Source: an uncultured bacterium
Lineage (GTDB): Bacteria > Bacillota > Clostridia > Oscillospirales > Ruminococcaceae
Length of the DNA stretch: 55,631 nucleotides
Direction: 5' to 3'
Assembly (NCBI GenBank): GCA_934875375.1
Contig: CAKXHL010000014.1
Coordinates: 1-55,631 of the forward strand
The position numbers and the translations under genes are program-made. Below, one piece after another: positions 7,199-15,054 of the stretch. Every line of letters begins with the position of its first letter. Position 1 is the stretch's first letter. The notes under the pieces were generated by a model. That model was not told the DNA's origin. It saw only the letters and a program-made list of their open reading frames with translations, and searched no databases.

Positions 7199-8176
7199 AT
7201 GGAAGAAAATCGCATTGATATAAAAGAAAATTATATATATAAGCTTGATAATGAACTACTTGAAATGTTATTAAAAGATCACTCTTCAAAGAAAAACATT
7301 ATTTGGGCTACAGAAAACTATGCACATAAAGGATTTGGTTATCAGTTTTCAGATGAAATATCCATTATGTCTATTACCGGTCATAATGGTGGCGTTATAA
7401 AGCCGAGAATTGAAAAATCAAAAAAAGAACAGGCTGAGCGTATCCGAAACAAAGCGGAAGTGTTCACACCTTCATGGATCTGCAACAAACAGAATAATTT
7501 GATTGATAACGCATGGTTCGGAACTGATTATGTGTTCAATGAGGAAATTGATAAGACTTGGATTGCAACCACAAAGCCGATCGTGTTCCCCACCGAGACG
7601 GACAAAACATGGAAAGATTATATTAACGATGTGCGTTTGGAGATCACCTGCGGTGAAGCGCCGTACCTTGTCAGCCGTTATGATACTGTCAGTGGATATC
7701 AGATAGAACTTTCACAGCGAATCGGTTTACTTGACAGAAAGCTTCGCGTCGTGAACGAGAATACACAAACAGAGAATGAATGGCTGAAATGGGCAATAAA
7801 ATCTTTTCAGAATATCTACGGCTACGATTGGCAGGGTGACAATGTGCTTTTGGCACGAGAAAATCTATTTTTTACATTCATTGAATATTACAAAGCAAAA
7901 TTCAGCAAAGAACCAACTATTGATATTCTTATGAAGATTGCCGAAATCCTTTCTTGGAATATATGGCAGATGGACGGATTAAAATTTGTTATCCCGAAAA
8001 GCTGTAAAGAAGTAGAACAAGGACAACTTACATTATTTGATATGAATGCCGAAAAGCAGCTTTGTCCTGGATGTGCCAAGAACGACCCTTATGCACACAC
8101 GGGTGTTTACTGTATTATTAAGGATTGGAAAGCAAATAAGAAAGTCTCATTTGTGTCCCTGTTAAAAAAAGATTGA
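7199..8176 (+). CDS. Methylase-like restriction-modification subunit
   Basis: 325 residues. It carries AEVFTPSWICNKQNN and LEITCGEAPYLVSRYD, which are hallmarks of proteins annotated as restriction endonuclease subunit M, followed by NIYGYDWQGDN, FFTFIEYYKAKF and WNIWQMDGLK, and a Cys-rich CPGCAKNDPYAHTGVYC tail. The VFTP block is the SAM-binding entry motif of N6-adenine methylases, but no NPPY catalytic motif is visible, so methylation activity is uncertain. Start at 7199 (MEENRID) has GGTGA upstream; ATG at 7187 is the alternative. It lies 13 nt before the helicase gene and forms an operon with it. Confidence 0.7.
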   Translation: MEENRIDIKENYIYKLDNELLEMLLKDHSSKKNIIWATENYAHKGFGYQFSDEISIMSITGHNGGVIKPRIEKSKKEQAERIRNKAEVFTPSWICNKQNNLIDNAWFGTDYVFNEEIDKTWIATTKPIVFPTETDKTWKDYINDVRLEITCGEAPYLVSRYDTVSGYQIELSQRIGLLDRKLRVVNENTQTENEWLKWAIKSFQNIYGYDWQGDNVLLARENLFFTFIEYYKAKFSKEPTIDILMKIAEILSWNIWQMDGLKFVIPKSCKEVEQGQLTLFDMNAEKQLCPGCAKNDPYAHTGVYCIIKDWKANKKVSFVSLLKKD

Positions 8177-8189
8177 ATGGAGTATTGTG

Positions 8190-9758
8190 ATGAAAGATTT
8201 AAGCATACTTGACAGCTTAATAACAGGTCGTGTAGAACCACATATTTATGCTTTTACTACGAATACGATTCCTAACTATCTAAAAGTGGGCGACACCTAC
8301 CGTCCGGTGTCAAAGCGACTTCGTGAGTGGCGAGAGTATTTTCCAAATCTTGAACAGAAATTTGAAGGCAGCGCAAAAATTACCGACGACGTGTACTTCC
8401 GTGATTTTGCGGTTCATTACTTTTTGGAATCGGAAAAGCGTAGGGTTCGTCTTAAAGCATCTGATCTTTCCGAGGGCGGGTACTATTCAAAGGAATTTTT
8501 TAGAGAAGCAACCGTTGACGATGTAGAAGAAGCTATTACCGATATCCACGAAGATTATAATAGCAAATCAGGCAAATATCATTATTATGATTCTAAAACG
8601 CAACTACCTACTACCGAAAAATACGCTTCTACAGGCATGTGGTTTCCCCGTCCAAATCAGCAAGCAACAATAGATGCTTTTAAAACTGCAGTGGCAAATG
8701 GCAGAACGCATCTGCTTATGTACGCTGTTATGCGTTTCGGTAAATCATTTACCTCTATGTGCTGTGCCAAGGAAATGGGCGCAAATCTTGTTGTCATTGT
8801 ATCTGCAAAAGCCGATGTGCGTGATGAGTGGCGTAAGACAGTAGAAAGTGCTGAAAATTTCAGAAACGACTATGAGTTTTTTTCTTCCGATGATTTAAAA
8901 AACAATTACACCATTATTACAGATACCCTTGTAAATCCAACTAATCCAAAGAAAGTTGTGGTATTCTTAACTTTGCAGGACCTGCAGGGTGAAAATATTA
9001 AGGAAAAACATGCTCAGATTTTCGGTCGAAAAATAGATCTCCTTATTGTTGACGAAACACACTTCGGCGCAAGAGCTGAAAAATATGGTGCTGTTCTTCG
9101 TGCAAGCCAAGGAGAAAAGCTATCTAAGGAAGAAAAGTATGCCGTTGAGGATATCTTGGAAAGTACTAAGGAATTTGATGTTAATGTAACCGTCCATCTT
9201 TCCGGAACACCTTATCGCATTTTGATGAGTGATGAATTTGACAGGGAGCAAGATTTAATTGCTTTTTATCAGTTTACCGATATTGTCCGTGAGCAAGAAG
9301 AATGGGATAGGGATAACTTAGCAAAGGACGAGCCGAATGAAGAATGGGAGAACCCCTACTTTGGATTTCCGCAGATGATAAGATTTGCTTTCAACCCGAA
9401 TGAGTCGGCACGCAAACGTATGGCGGCTTTGCGCGGAAACGGTATGTCGGATGCTTTCTCTGCACTCTTCAAGCCTAAATCTGTTATTAAGGCTGTTAAC
9501 GGTAACCATAAATTGTTCGTTCATGAACAGGAAATTCTTGAATTGCTTGAAGTTATCGACGGTAGCAAAGAGGATAAAGCATCGGGCAACATTGGGATTG
9601 GAATTCAAATAGTGGATCAAAAGGAACTGAAAATAATTCTTAATAGACCTAAAGCGGTATTCCGTATTCATAGTGCCGGTAAAGGTATAGCATTGTATAA
9701 ATGCCCCTTGGGCAAGATTTGCATACTTCTCATCAAAATCCAAGGGAATACCAAATGA
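8190..9758 (+). pseudogene. GIY-YIG-like/DEAD-type restriction helicase, 3' truncated
   Basis: The protein begins with HIYAFTTNTIPNYLKVGDT then KRLREWREYFP, a GIY-YIG/T5orf172-type nuclease domain. It continues with a superfamily 2 helicase: MRFGKSFTS (Walker A region), LLIVDETHFG (DExH) and HLSGTPYR (motif III). Homology stops near 9596 after LELLEVIDGSKED. The last 50 or so codons are the antisense of the convergent gene at 9597-10214. Helicase motifs IV-VI are missing, so the enzyme should be inactive and the restriction system broken. Start is ATG 8190 with GGAG 7 nt upstream. Confidence 0.75.
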
Positions 9759-10214
9759 CAGGTCTTCCAAGACTTCTCGAAGTTGAATATAAGAAATTAC
9801 CGGCTCAGTAATATGTTCGCAAATTTTATATTTTGCGTGATACACATACATTGCTGTCCCATCGTCCTTGGGCGTGTGATCCAAAAGGTCAAACCGCAGC
9901 AATGAGCCGAGTGCAGGATATAGGTCTTCAATATCATACACCAATTCGTTGGCCTCGGTCAGAAGTTTATCAAAGGTATCTAAATAGACGGTACCGTAAT
10001 TCTCGGGATCGCCATCATCCTCTGTCTTCTCTGCCAGTTCTTCGATATTTATTAACGAATCCAGATAGGTATTAAAATCCAACTCTGCAAACCATATGAG
10101 CTCAGCGCCAATGGTTGTTTTATCAAGTACATTCTCGCCCTTGTTCGTAACAAGGGTTCTTTTTATTATACCGTCTTTTTGCAGTGTTACATAAAGTCCC
10201 GGTGTTCTTTGCAT
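9597..10214 (-). pseudogene. Conserved hypothetical accessory protein, 3' truncated
   Basis: The start is sound: ATG at 10214 with AAAGGAGGGA 7 nt upstream. It reads MQRTPGLYVTLQKDG, then FAELDFNTYLDSLI, then ISYIQLREVLEDLSFGIPLD and GTMNTEYRFRS. I recognise this as a type of hypothetical protein common on Firmicute mobile elements, but no function is known. Homologous sequence ends near 9597, where it meets the truncated helicase gene head to head; past that the frame is antisense to the helicase down to 9318. One deletion removed both 3' ends. Confidence 0.55.
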
Positions 10215-10763
10215 CTAACGATCCCTCCTTTATGTCTAAAAGTAAACTTTTGCATTTTTTGAAAGATCACGCTTTTATTTAGAAAAAGTGCTTTACTTTT
10301 TACAATTATATCACGGTCGGGCAGAAATGAAAAGCCTGACCTTACAACTAAACAGCCTGCCGGCAGGATATGAGTGGGCGGCCTTTGGCGATGATAGCAG
10401 TTTGCGAAAACTGTGCCGAGAGAGAAAGACGCACTTCGGTGTGTTCCGAAAGGACTTGGCAAGCGAAGGTTTGCTCTCAACACTACACGGTCGAAAAAAG
10501 AGCGTAGGAACAATGTCGGGCGTACAGGTAAAATCTGCGGAGAAGCGAGGAAGGCTTATAAACTTTCTCTTGTAAGAAACAGTCGTTATTTGCAGTTGTA
10601 GGCATTATTTTATTGCTTGCAGCGGGGGCAAGAGGTGCTCCTGCAAAAATAAATACGGTTCGATTTTTCGGGAGCAGTAAAAGGTTATTTTTTAAAGGTG
10701 GGATGTTTATGATTGTTTTAAAAGAATTCTTAAAACAAAACTTTAGGCAAAGGAGTGTGTAAA
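10215..10763. other. 549-bp stretch without a secure gene
   Basis: It holds the 5' leader of the minus-strand gene and two plus-strand frames I cannot identify. The frame 10327-10575 starts MKSLTLQLNSLPAGYEWAAF. A frame ending at 10763 has a hydrophobic stretch, VVGIILLLAAGA, and then basic residues. Both lack convincing ribosome binding sites, and the first runs in two competing frames near its end, so they are likely remains of conjugative-element genes. Confidence 0.35.
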
Positions 10764-11303
10764 ATGTCAATCGAAAAAGCACTGTCACTTGTGCGGATGT
10801 CGGATGTGCGACTGCAAGAAGTTAAATGGCTTTGGAAACCGTATATTCCGTTTGGGAAGCTGACAATTATTCAGGGCGATCCCGGCGAGGGCAAAACAAC
10901 GCTTGCTTTAAGACTTGCCGCCGCCTGCTCTTCCGGCACGGCTTTGCCCAGTATGGAAATTGCACAACCGTTTAATGTGATTTATCAAACGGCGGAGGAC
11001 GGGCTCGGCGATACTGTTAAACCAAGGCTTATAGATGCCGGCGCAGACGAAAGCCGAGTGCTGAATATTTGCGAAGATACCGATGCGCTTTCCCTGTCGG
11101 ACGAACGCATTGAGCAGGCGATTAAACAGACCGGCGCTAAGCTGATGATCCTCGATCCGATTCAGGGGTATATCGGTGAACGCATTGATATAAACCGTGC
11201 TAATGAGATTCGCTCGGTATTAAAAAAGGTTGCTGCCGTTGCCGAGCGCACAGGCTGTGCCATTGTTATGCAACGCCTGCGCATAAAGTACAGGCGAGCC
11301 TGA
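10764..11303 (+). pseudogene. RepA-like AAA ATPase of mobile elements, 3' truncated
   Basis: The ATG at 10764 has AAAGGAG upstream. MSIEKALSLVRMSDV and WLWKPYIPFGKLTI lead into Walker A GDPGEGKTTLAL (about 38-49) and Walker B LMILDPIQGYIGE. This is the RepA/AAA_25-type ATPase found next to replication or mobilisation genes of integrative elements. The match stops after CAIVMQ, where related proteins carry a conserved HMNK segment and continue for many residues. Only about 180 codons remain, so it is judged non-functional. Confidence 0.65.
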
Positions 11304-11326
11304 CGGTAACAACAGGGCTAATCTCA

Positions 11327-11512
11327 TTGCTCGGCGATTTGTTATCCATAGCGCCGCCCGAGAGTGATTTTGAGCCGCACCCCGTAAAGGAACTGAGTAC
11401 CGCCGAAAAGCTGCGGCTCGAAAAAATCCTCGGCAGAAAAATATCCCCGATTTGTTTTGCCTGCTATTCAATACAAGAGGAATACGAGCAAGGGATGTCT
11501 TTGATTTTATAA
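11327..11512 (+). other. Unrecognised short frame
   Basis: The 61-codon frame contains FEPHPVKELSTAEKLRLEKILGRK split over a basic region. It is in a different frame from the truncated ATPase before it and has no ribosome binding site, so it is more likely the tail of another truncated gene than a whole one. Confidence 0.25.
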
Positions 11513-11525
11513 AAGGGAGTGGTGA

Positions 11526-11774
11526 ATGAAAATTTACTGTGCTAAGCGAAACGGCGTGAGCATAGTATGTATTATCAAAGAAAAGAACCGAAAGGCAGGC
11601 GACCGCACCGTGGGAAAGATTAGACCCCAATATTCGTTCAACAATCCAAACTCGGTGGAGGACACCGCCGAAATGCTTTTAAAACTTTTCATAGAGGCAA
11701 ACAAGCCAAAGGTTGAAAAAGCGATAAAAACCGCTGTTCAGAACAGCGAAAAAGCAATGAGCCATTCTGCGTAA
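11526..11774 (+). CDS. Small hypothetical protein of mobile elements
   Basis: 82 residues, MKIYCAKRNGVSIVCIIKEK, then YSFNNPNSVEDTAEMLLKLFIEANK. Short proteins of this pattern are common beside recombinase genes in Clostridia. The function is unknown. GGGAGTGGTGA precedes the ATG. Its stop codon lies within the following terminator, so its transcript ends here. Confidence 0.6.
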   Translation: MKIYCAKRNGVSIVCIIKEKNRKAGDRTVGKIRPQYSFNNPNSVEDTAEMLLKLFIEANKPKVEKAIKTAVQNSEKAMSHSA

Positions 11775-11790
11775 AGCGGAATGGCTTTTA
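11760..11790 (+). terminator. Terminator upstream of the recombinase gene
   Basis: An 11-bp stem, AGCCATTCTGC/GCGGAATGGCT (one G-T pair), around GTAAA, followed by TTTTA. It isolates the recombinase from upstream transcription, so the recombinase must use the 87-bp gap 11791-11877. I see no good sigma-A promoter in that gap. Confidence 0.75.
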
Positions 11791-11877
11791 TAAAAAAGAA
11801 TAGCGATTATTCGCTGGACTTGTGAAAACTATTGTGGTATTGTGTTGTCACAAAATTGCAGGAAAGGAGAAATTTTT

Positions 11878-13410
11878 ATGAATATAGCGGCTTACTGCCG
11901 TGTATCAACCGAAAAGGAAGACCAGTTAAATTCGCTGGAAACGCAGAAAAACTTTTTTAAGGAATACACCGACCGTTCGGGGGACAGGCTTGTAAAACTG
12001 TATGCCGACGAAGGCTTATCGGGAACAAAAATTAAAAACCGAAAGCAGTTTCTTAAAATGATGACGGATGCCGAAAGCGGACTGTTTGATATGGTGGTTG
12101 TAAAAGACATCTCGCGCTTTGCGAGGAATACCGTTGACCTGCTCCAGAACATAAGAAAATTAAAATCGCTCGGCATAGAAACGCAGTTTTTAACGGCGAA
12201 TATGACAAGTATGGGCAACAGCGAATTTGTACTTACCGTGTTCGGTGCGTTAGCGCAGGAGGAAAGCGCAAACACTTCCAAGCGTGTAAAGTTCGGTAAA
12301 AAGATAAACGCCGAAAAAGGCAGAGTGCCGAACATTGTGTTCGGGTACGATAAAACGATCGGCGATTATTTTAATCTGACGATCAACAAAGCGGAGGCCG
12401 ATGTGGTTTGTCGGATTTACCGGTGGTATTTAAACGAGGGCTACGGCGCGGCTAAAATAGCCGCTATGCTGAATGCCCGCGGAATCAAAACCAAACGGGG
12501 GTGCGAGTGGTCGCAAAATGCGGTCTGCCGAATTCTTGAAAACGAGCTGTACACCGGAAAAATCGTAAACGGAAAAGAAGAGGTTTCCGACTTCCTTACC
12601 GGCAAACGCACCTTAAAAAATGAGGATGAGTGGTATGTGGCAGACCGCCCTGACCTTCGCATTATCAGTGATGAGGACTTTGCCGAGGCAGGAAGGCTCA
12701 AAGCGGATCGGGGTAAAAAATTTCGGGTGGATAAAGAGCGGCACAGCAATCAGCATCTTTTCTCCACGCTGATAAAATGCAAGGATTGCGGTTGGTCGTT
12801 CAGAAGATGCGTGCGTACTTATAAAAACACCTATGTCAGGTGGGTCTGCTCGGGGCATAACAGGGGTGCGGACAGTTGCCCCAATGCCGTATCGGTTGAT
12901 GAAAATGAACTGATAGAGGTTATTGAGCAGTACTTTGCGAACATACTAAAAAGTAAGAAAAATGTTACCGAATATGTGGTAAACGAATTCCAAAAGGTGT
13001 ACCGTGCTAAGGACGAAAATGTTGCGTACGAAAAGGAACTGCATACAGCGATTGAAAAACTGAAACGCAACCGCCAAAAGTATATGGATATGTATACTGA
13101 TGACCTTATTACCCGTGAGGAATTGAACGCAAAAATCGGCGGAGACAAGCAGGAGATGAACAGGCTGCAGGAGGAACTTAAAATGGTGGAACAGCACCTG
13201 ACCAAAGGCGACCGACTGCAAATGATACTCGCCGACACCTTTAAGGAAATTGAGGACATCAGCAATTTAAGGGCGATTACCAACGCACAGCTAAGACGGG
13301 TGATAGACAGAATAGAGGTTGACCGAAACGGAAACGTTGAGGTCTTCCTCAAACTCTTCCGAGAGTTAGGCCTTGACGAAACCGTTCGTATTTGTAACAG
13401 CCGTACATAA
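11878..13410 (+). CDS. Large serine recombinase of the spoIIID element
   Basis: 510 residues. The resolvase-type catalytic domain comes first (CRVSTEKED, catalytic Ser10; ADEGLSGT near 43-50; DISRFARN near 77-84). The recombinase domain follows (AAKIAAMLNARGIKT and ILENELYTGKI), then a zinc ribbon (Cys301, Cys304, Cys324, Cys334) and a long coiled coil of about 380-445, the full layout of integrases such as SpoIVCA and TndX. The start at 11878 has GGAAAGGAG upstream; the longer frame from 11842 lacks one. All domains are intact. The last codons overlap attR and the TAA is completed by host base 13410. It is inferred to carry out site-specific deletion of the element during sporulation. Confidence 0.93.
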   Translation: MNIAAYCRVSTEKEDQLNSLETQKNFFKEYTDRSGDRLVKLYADEGLSGTKIKNRKQFLKMMTDAESGLFDMVVVKDISRFARNTVDLLQNIRKLKSLGIETQFLTANMTSMGNSEFVLTVFGALAQEESANTSKRVKFGKKINAEKGRVPNIVFGYDKTIGDYFNLTINKAEADVVCRIYRWYLNEGYGAAKIAAMLNARGIKTKRGCEWSQNAVCRILENELYTGKIVNGKEEVSDFLTGKRTLKNEDEWYVADRPDLRIISDEDFAEAGRLKADRGKKFRVDKERHSNQHLFSTLIKCKDCGWSFRRCVRTYKNTYVRWVCSGHNRGADSCPNAVSVDENELIEVIEQYFANILKSKKNVTEYVVNEFQKVYRAKDENVAYEKELHTAIEKLKRNRQKYMDMYTDDLITREELNAKIGGDKQEMNRLQEELKMVEQHLTKGDRLQMILADTFKEIEDISNLRAITNAQLRRVIDRIEVDRNGNVEVFLKLFRELGLDETVRICNSRT

Positions 13411-13432
13411 AGATGTATCGGAGCGGCTGAAA
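13379..13432 (+). other. attR, right junction of the element
   Basis: The element arm 13379-13405 mirrors the left arm 2152-2178 (22 of 27). The core is 13401-13409 and the inferred crossover CA is 13406-13407. Host spoIIID sequence resumes at 13409-13410. The recombinase stop codon (13408-13410) spans the core edge. Confidence 0.85.
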
Positions 13433-13552
13433 AAAATAAACCCAAAGCTTTACCGGCAGGTCAAAGAGTTGATGGATACCAATAAACAGGAGCGGCACAT
13501 CCGGGGTGGAATGGCTACAAAAAATAAATATGCAAGAGAAAAAAACAGATAG
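13409..13552 (+). CDS. spoIIID: SpoIIID, carboxyl-terminal segment (interrupted gene)
   Basis: 47 codons read KDVSERLKKINPKL, then ELMDTNKQERHIRGGMATK and a basic end, then TAG. This is the conserved second half of SpoIIID (KDVTERL-INP, KAERHIRGG-ATK-KY). No start codon or ribosome binding site precedes it in the integrated state, so it is silent. Joined after codon 38 (His, 2150-2152) it completes an 85-residue protein, near the usual 80-95. A terminator follows directly, which is what the end of a functioning gene should have. Confidence 0.93.
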   Translation, partial: KDVSERLKKINPKLYRQVKELMDTNKQERHIRGGMATKNKYAREKNR

Positions 13553-13553
13553 A

Positions 13554-13579
13554 AAAAAGCGCCACAATGGCGCTTTTTT
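13554..13579 (+). terminator. Terminator of spoIIID
   Basis: AAAAAAGCGCCA-CAA-TGGCGCTTTTTT starts 2 nt after the spoIIID stop codon. The perfect stem with T-run is a strong intrinsic terminator. Confidence 0.9.
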
Positions 13580-13976
13580 ATTTTCAAGGAACCTATTGGC
13601 GCCTAAATATCCCGGCCCATACCGTTTTTTTGACGGACAAAAAGCTTTTTTGTTCCAGCGTAAAAATCTTGTGCTATTTTTTTGATGCGATGACATCCCG
13701 TTAAAAAATTGCTGCGAACCTGGTTTTTATCTCCTTTCGCTTTCTCCCTTTGGGATTTTCTTTGGATGCAGCTGGAAGGAGACTGTGTATTTTCCTTTGG
13801 AAAGCGACAGGAGGCTTTGTGAGATGTTGTTCAAGCTATCATTTATCACAATATGCCTCTTTGACCTGCATCAGTGCCGGCAGGGCGAATCCATTGGGTT
13901 TGGGCTACACCAAAGCCCCGGCCATATATATTCTAAAATCTGAAGTGTCTGCCTGCGGTGTGCGGCACTAGACCGG
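13580..13976. other. 397-bp gap between spoIIID and the YitT gene
   Basis: The only candidate is a 40-codon minus-strand frame, 13727-13849, with GTG start and AAAGAGG 7 nt upstream, reading INDSLNNISQSLLSL then KYTVSFQLHPKKIPKG. I do not recognise it and give it low weight. Otherwise nothing is seen. Confidence 0.3.
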
Positions 13977-14846
13977 TCAGCGATATTCCTTGTTTAGAGA
14001 AAATCCGCGTCCCCGCACTTCTTTTACTGCGCTGACCACCACAAAAGCCGCCGGATCGATTTCGCTTACCAGCCGGGTCAGCCGGGGCAGTTCCCGATTG
14101 GAAACCACCGACAGAATCATCGGCAGTTCTGTCCGGCAGTAACCGGTCTGCGCGTGAATCAAAGTAGATCCGCGGTCCAGCCGGCGAATGATCTGCTCAT
14201 TGATCTGTTCATACTTTTCGCTGATAATTTTTACCTGTGTCCGGGATTGGCCCATCAAAAGCACCTTATCCAATACCAGCGTGTAGATCATGACCAGCAA
14301 AATTCCATAAAGGACCTGCTCTTTATCGGAGAAAAGAATTTGTAAAAGCAAAATCGTAAAGTCAAAGGCATACATGGTAGCCGAGACAGAAAGCCCCAGT
14401 TTTTTGTTGAGAACCAACGGCGGAATGTCCATACCGCCGGTAGAAGCTCCCGCACGAATGACAATGCCAATCGAAAAGCCAATCATCAACCCGGCATAAA
14501 CAGCGCACAGCAGCCGGTCATCCGTCATCTGAGTCAGCATAGGAATTTTTTGGAATACCCCCAGAATAAACGGGTAAAAGAAGGTACTGACCAGTGTGGT
14601 CAGTGCAAATTTTTTCCCCAGAATCCAAAGCCCCAGCAGGAACATAGCAACGTTAAAAACCGAGACAAAAGCGGTTACCGGCAGCCCAAACTGGTGAAAG
14701 AAAAACAATGCTAAACCGGTGGTGCCGCCGGTGATCAGACCAGCGGGTAAGATGAACATGGTCACGGCCAAAGCATAAATGGCGTTTCCCAATAGAATCA
14801 GCGCTAGGTTCATCAGATTTTTTGCCAGAGCGTGGTTGCTTTTCAT
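13977..14846 (-). CDS. YitT family membrane protein
   Basis: 289 residues with about five or six hydrophobic segments in the first 190 (LALILLGNAIYALAVTMFIL, AGLITGGTTGLALF, GIVIRAGASTGGMDI). A soluble DUF2179 domain follows at the end (YEQINEQIIRRLDRGSTLI, then VVVSAVKEVRGRGFS). The family is common in Firmicutes; its transport role, if any, is undefined. AAAGGG precedes the ATG. Confidence 0.85.
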   Translation of the reverse strand: MKSNHALAKNLMNLALILLGNAIYALAVTMFILPAGLITGGTTGLALFFFHQFGLPVTAFVSVFNVAMFLLGLWILGKKFALTTLVSTFFYPFILGVFQKIPMLTQMTDDRLLCAVYAGLMIGFSIGIVIRAGASTGGMDIPPLVLNKKLGLSVSATMYAFDFTILLLQILFSDKEQVLYGILLVMIYTLVLDKVLLMGQSRTQVKIISEKYEQINEQIIRRLDRGSTLIHAQTGYCRTELPMILSVVSNRELPRLTRLVSEIDPAAFVVVSAVKEVRGRGFSLNKEYR

Positions 14847-14902
14847 AATTAAGACCCTTTCTTTTGCTGTTTTCTTACCGTATTATTCTGCTAAAGGGCA
14901 AA

Positions 14903-14936
14903 AGAAAAAGCAGACCGGAAACGGTCTGCTTTTTCT
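14903..14936 (-). terminator. Terminator after the SpoIIQ-like gene
   Basis: A 15-bp stem AGAAAAAGCAGACCG/CGGTCTGCTTTTTCT around GAAA. The T-run is present on both strands, so it works in both directions. It lies between the SpoIIQ-like gene and the YitT gene. Confidence 0.85.
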
Positions 14937-15054
14937 TTAAAACGTTTCAATGGAAACGGCATTTTTTTCATTCGATCAACCCTTTGCATAGTTGCCGCGC
15001 GGACAAACCCGCTGCGGCTTCTATGTTAACAGCACAGAAAGAGAAAGTCAAGCC

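Larger units (their letters stand above)
2145..13409 (+). mobile_element. spoIIID-intervening element (skin-like), 11,256 bp
   Basis: The element is bounded by direct copies of CCGTACATA at 2145-2153 and 13401-13409. Left of the left copy is the 5' half of spoIIID; right of the right copy is its 3' half. Deleting one repeat plus the interior gives an uninterrupted 85-codon spoIIID. The rightmost gene encodes a large serine recombinase whose stop codon lies in the right repeat. Cargo includes oleate hydratase and a TetR regulator (intact), an AAA/DUF4143 ATPase, a methylase-like gene and several truncated accessory genes. No capsid, tail or conjugation genes are seen, so it is not self-mobile as it stands. 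Developmentally timed excision is inferred by analogy with sigK/skin. Confidence 0.92.

Noticed and set aside
10288..10575. 95-codon frame in the element
   Set aside because: No recognisable family, weak start and competing frames at its 3' end; described only as part of the gap.
2145..13409. The element as a prophage or conjugative element
   Set aside because: No capsid, tail, terminase, relaxase or type IV secretion genes are recognisable; only recombinase, cargo and truncated accessory genes remain.
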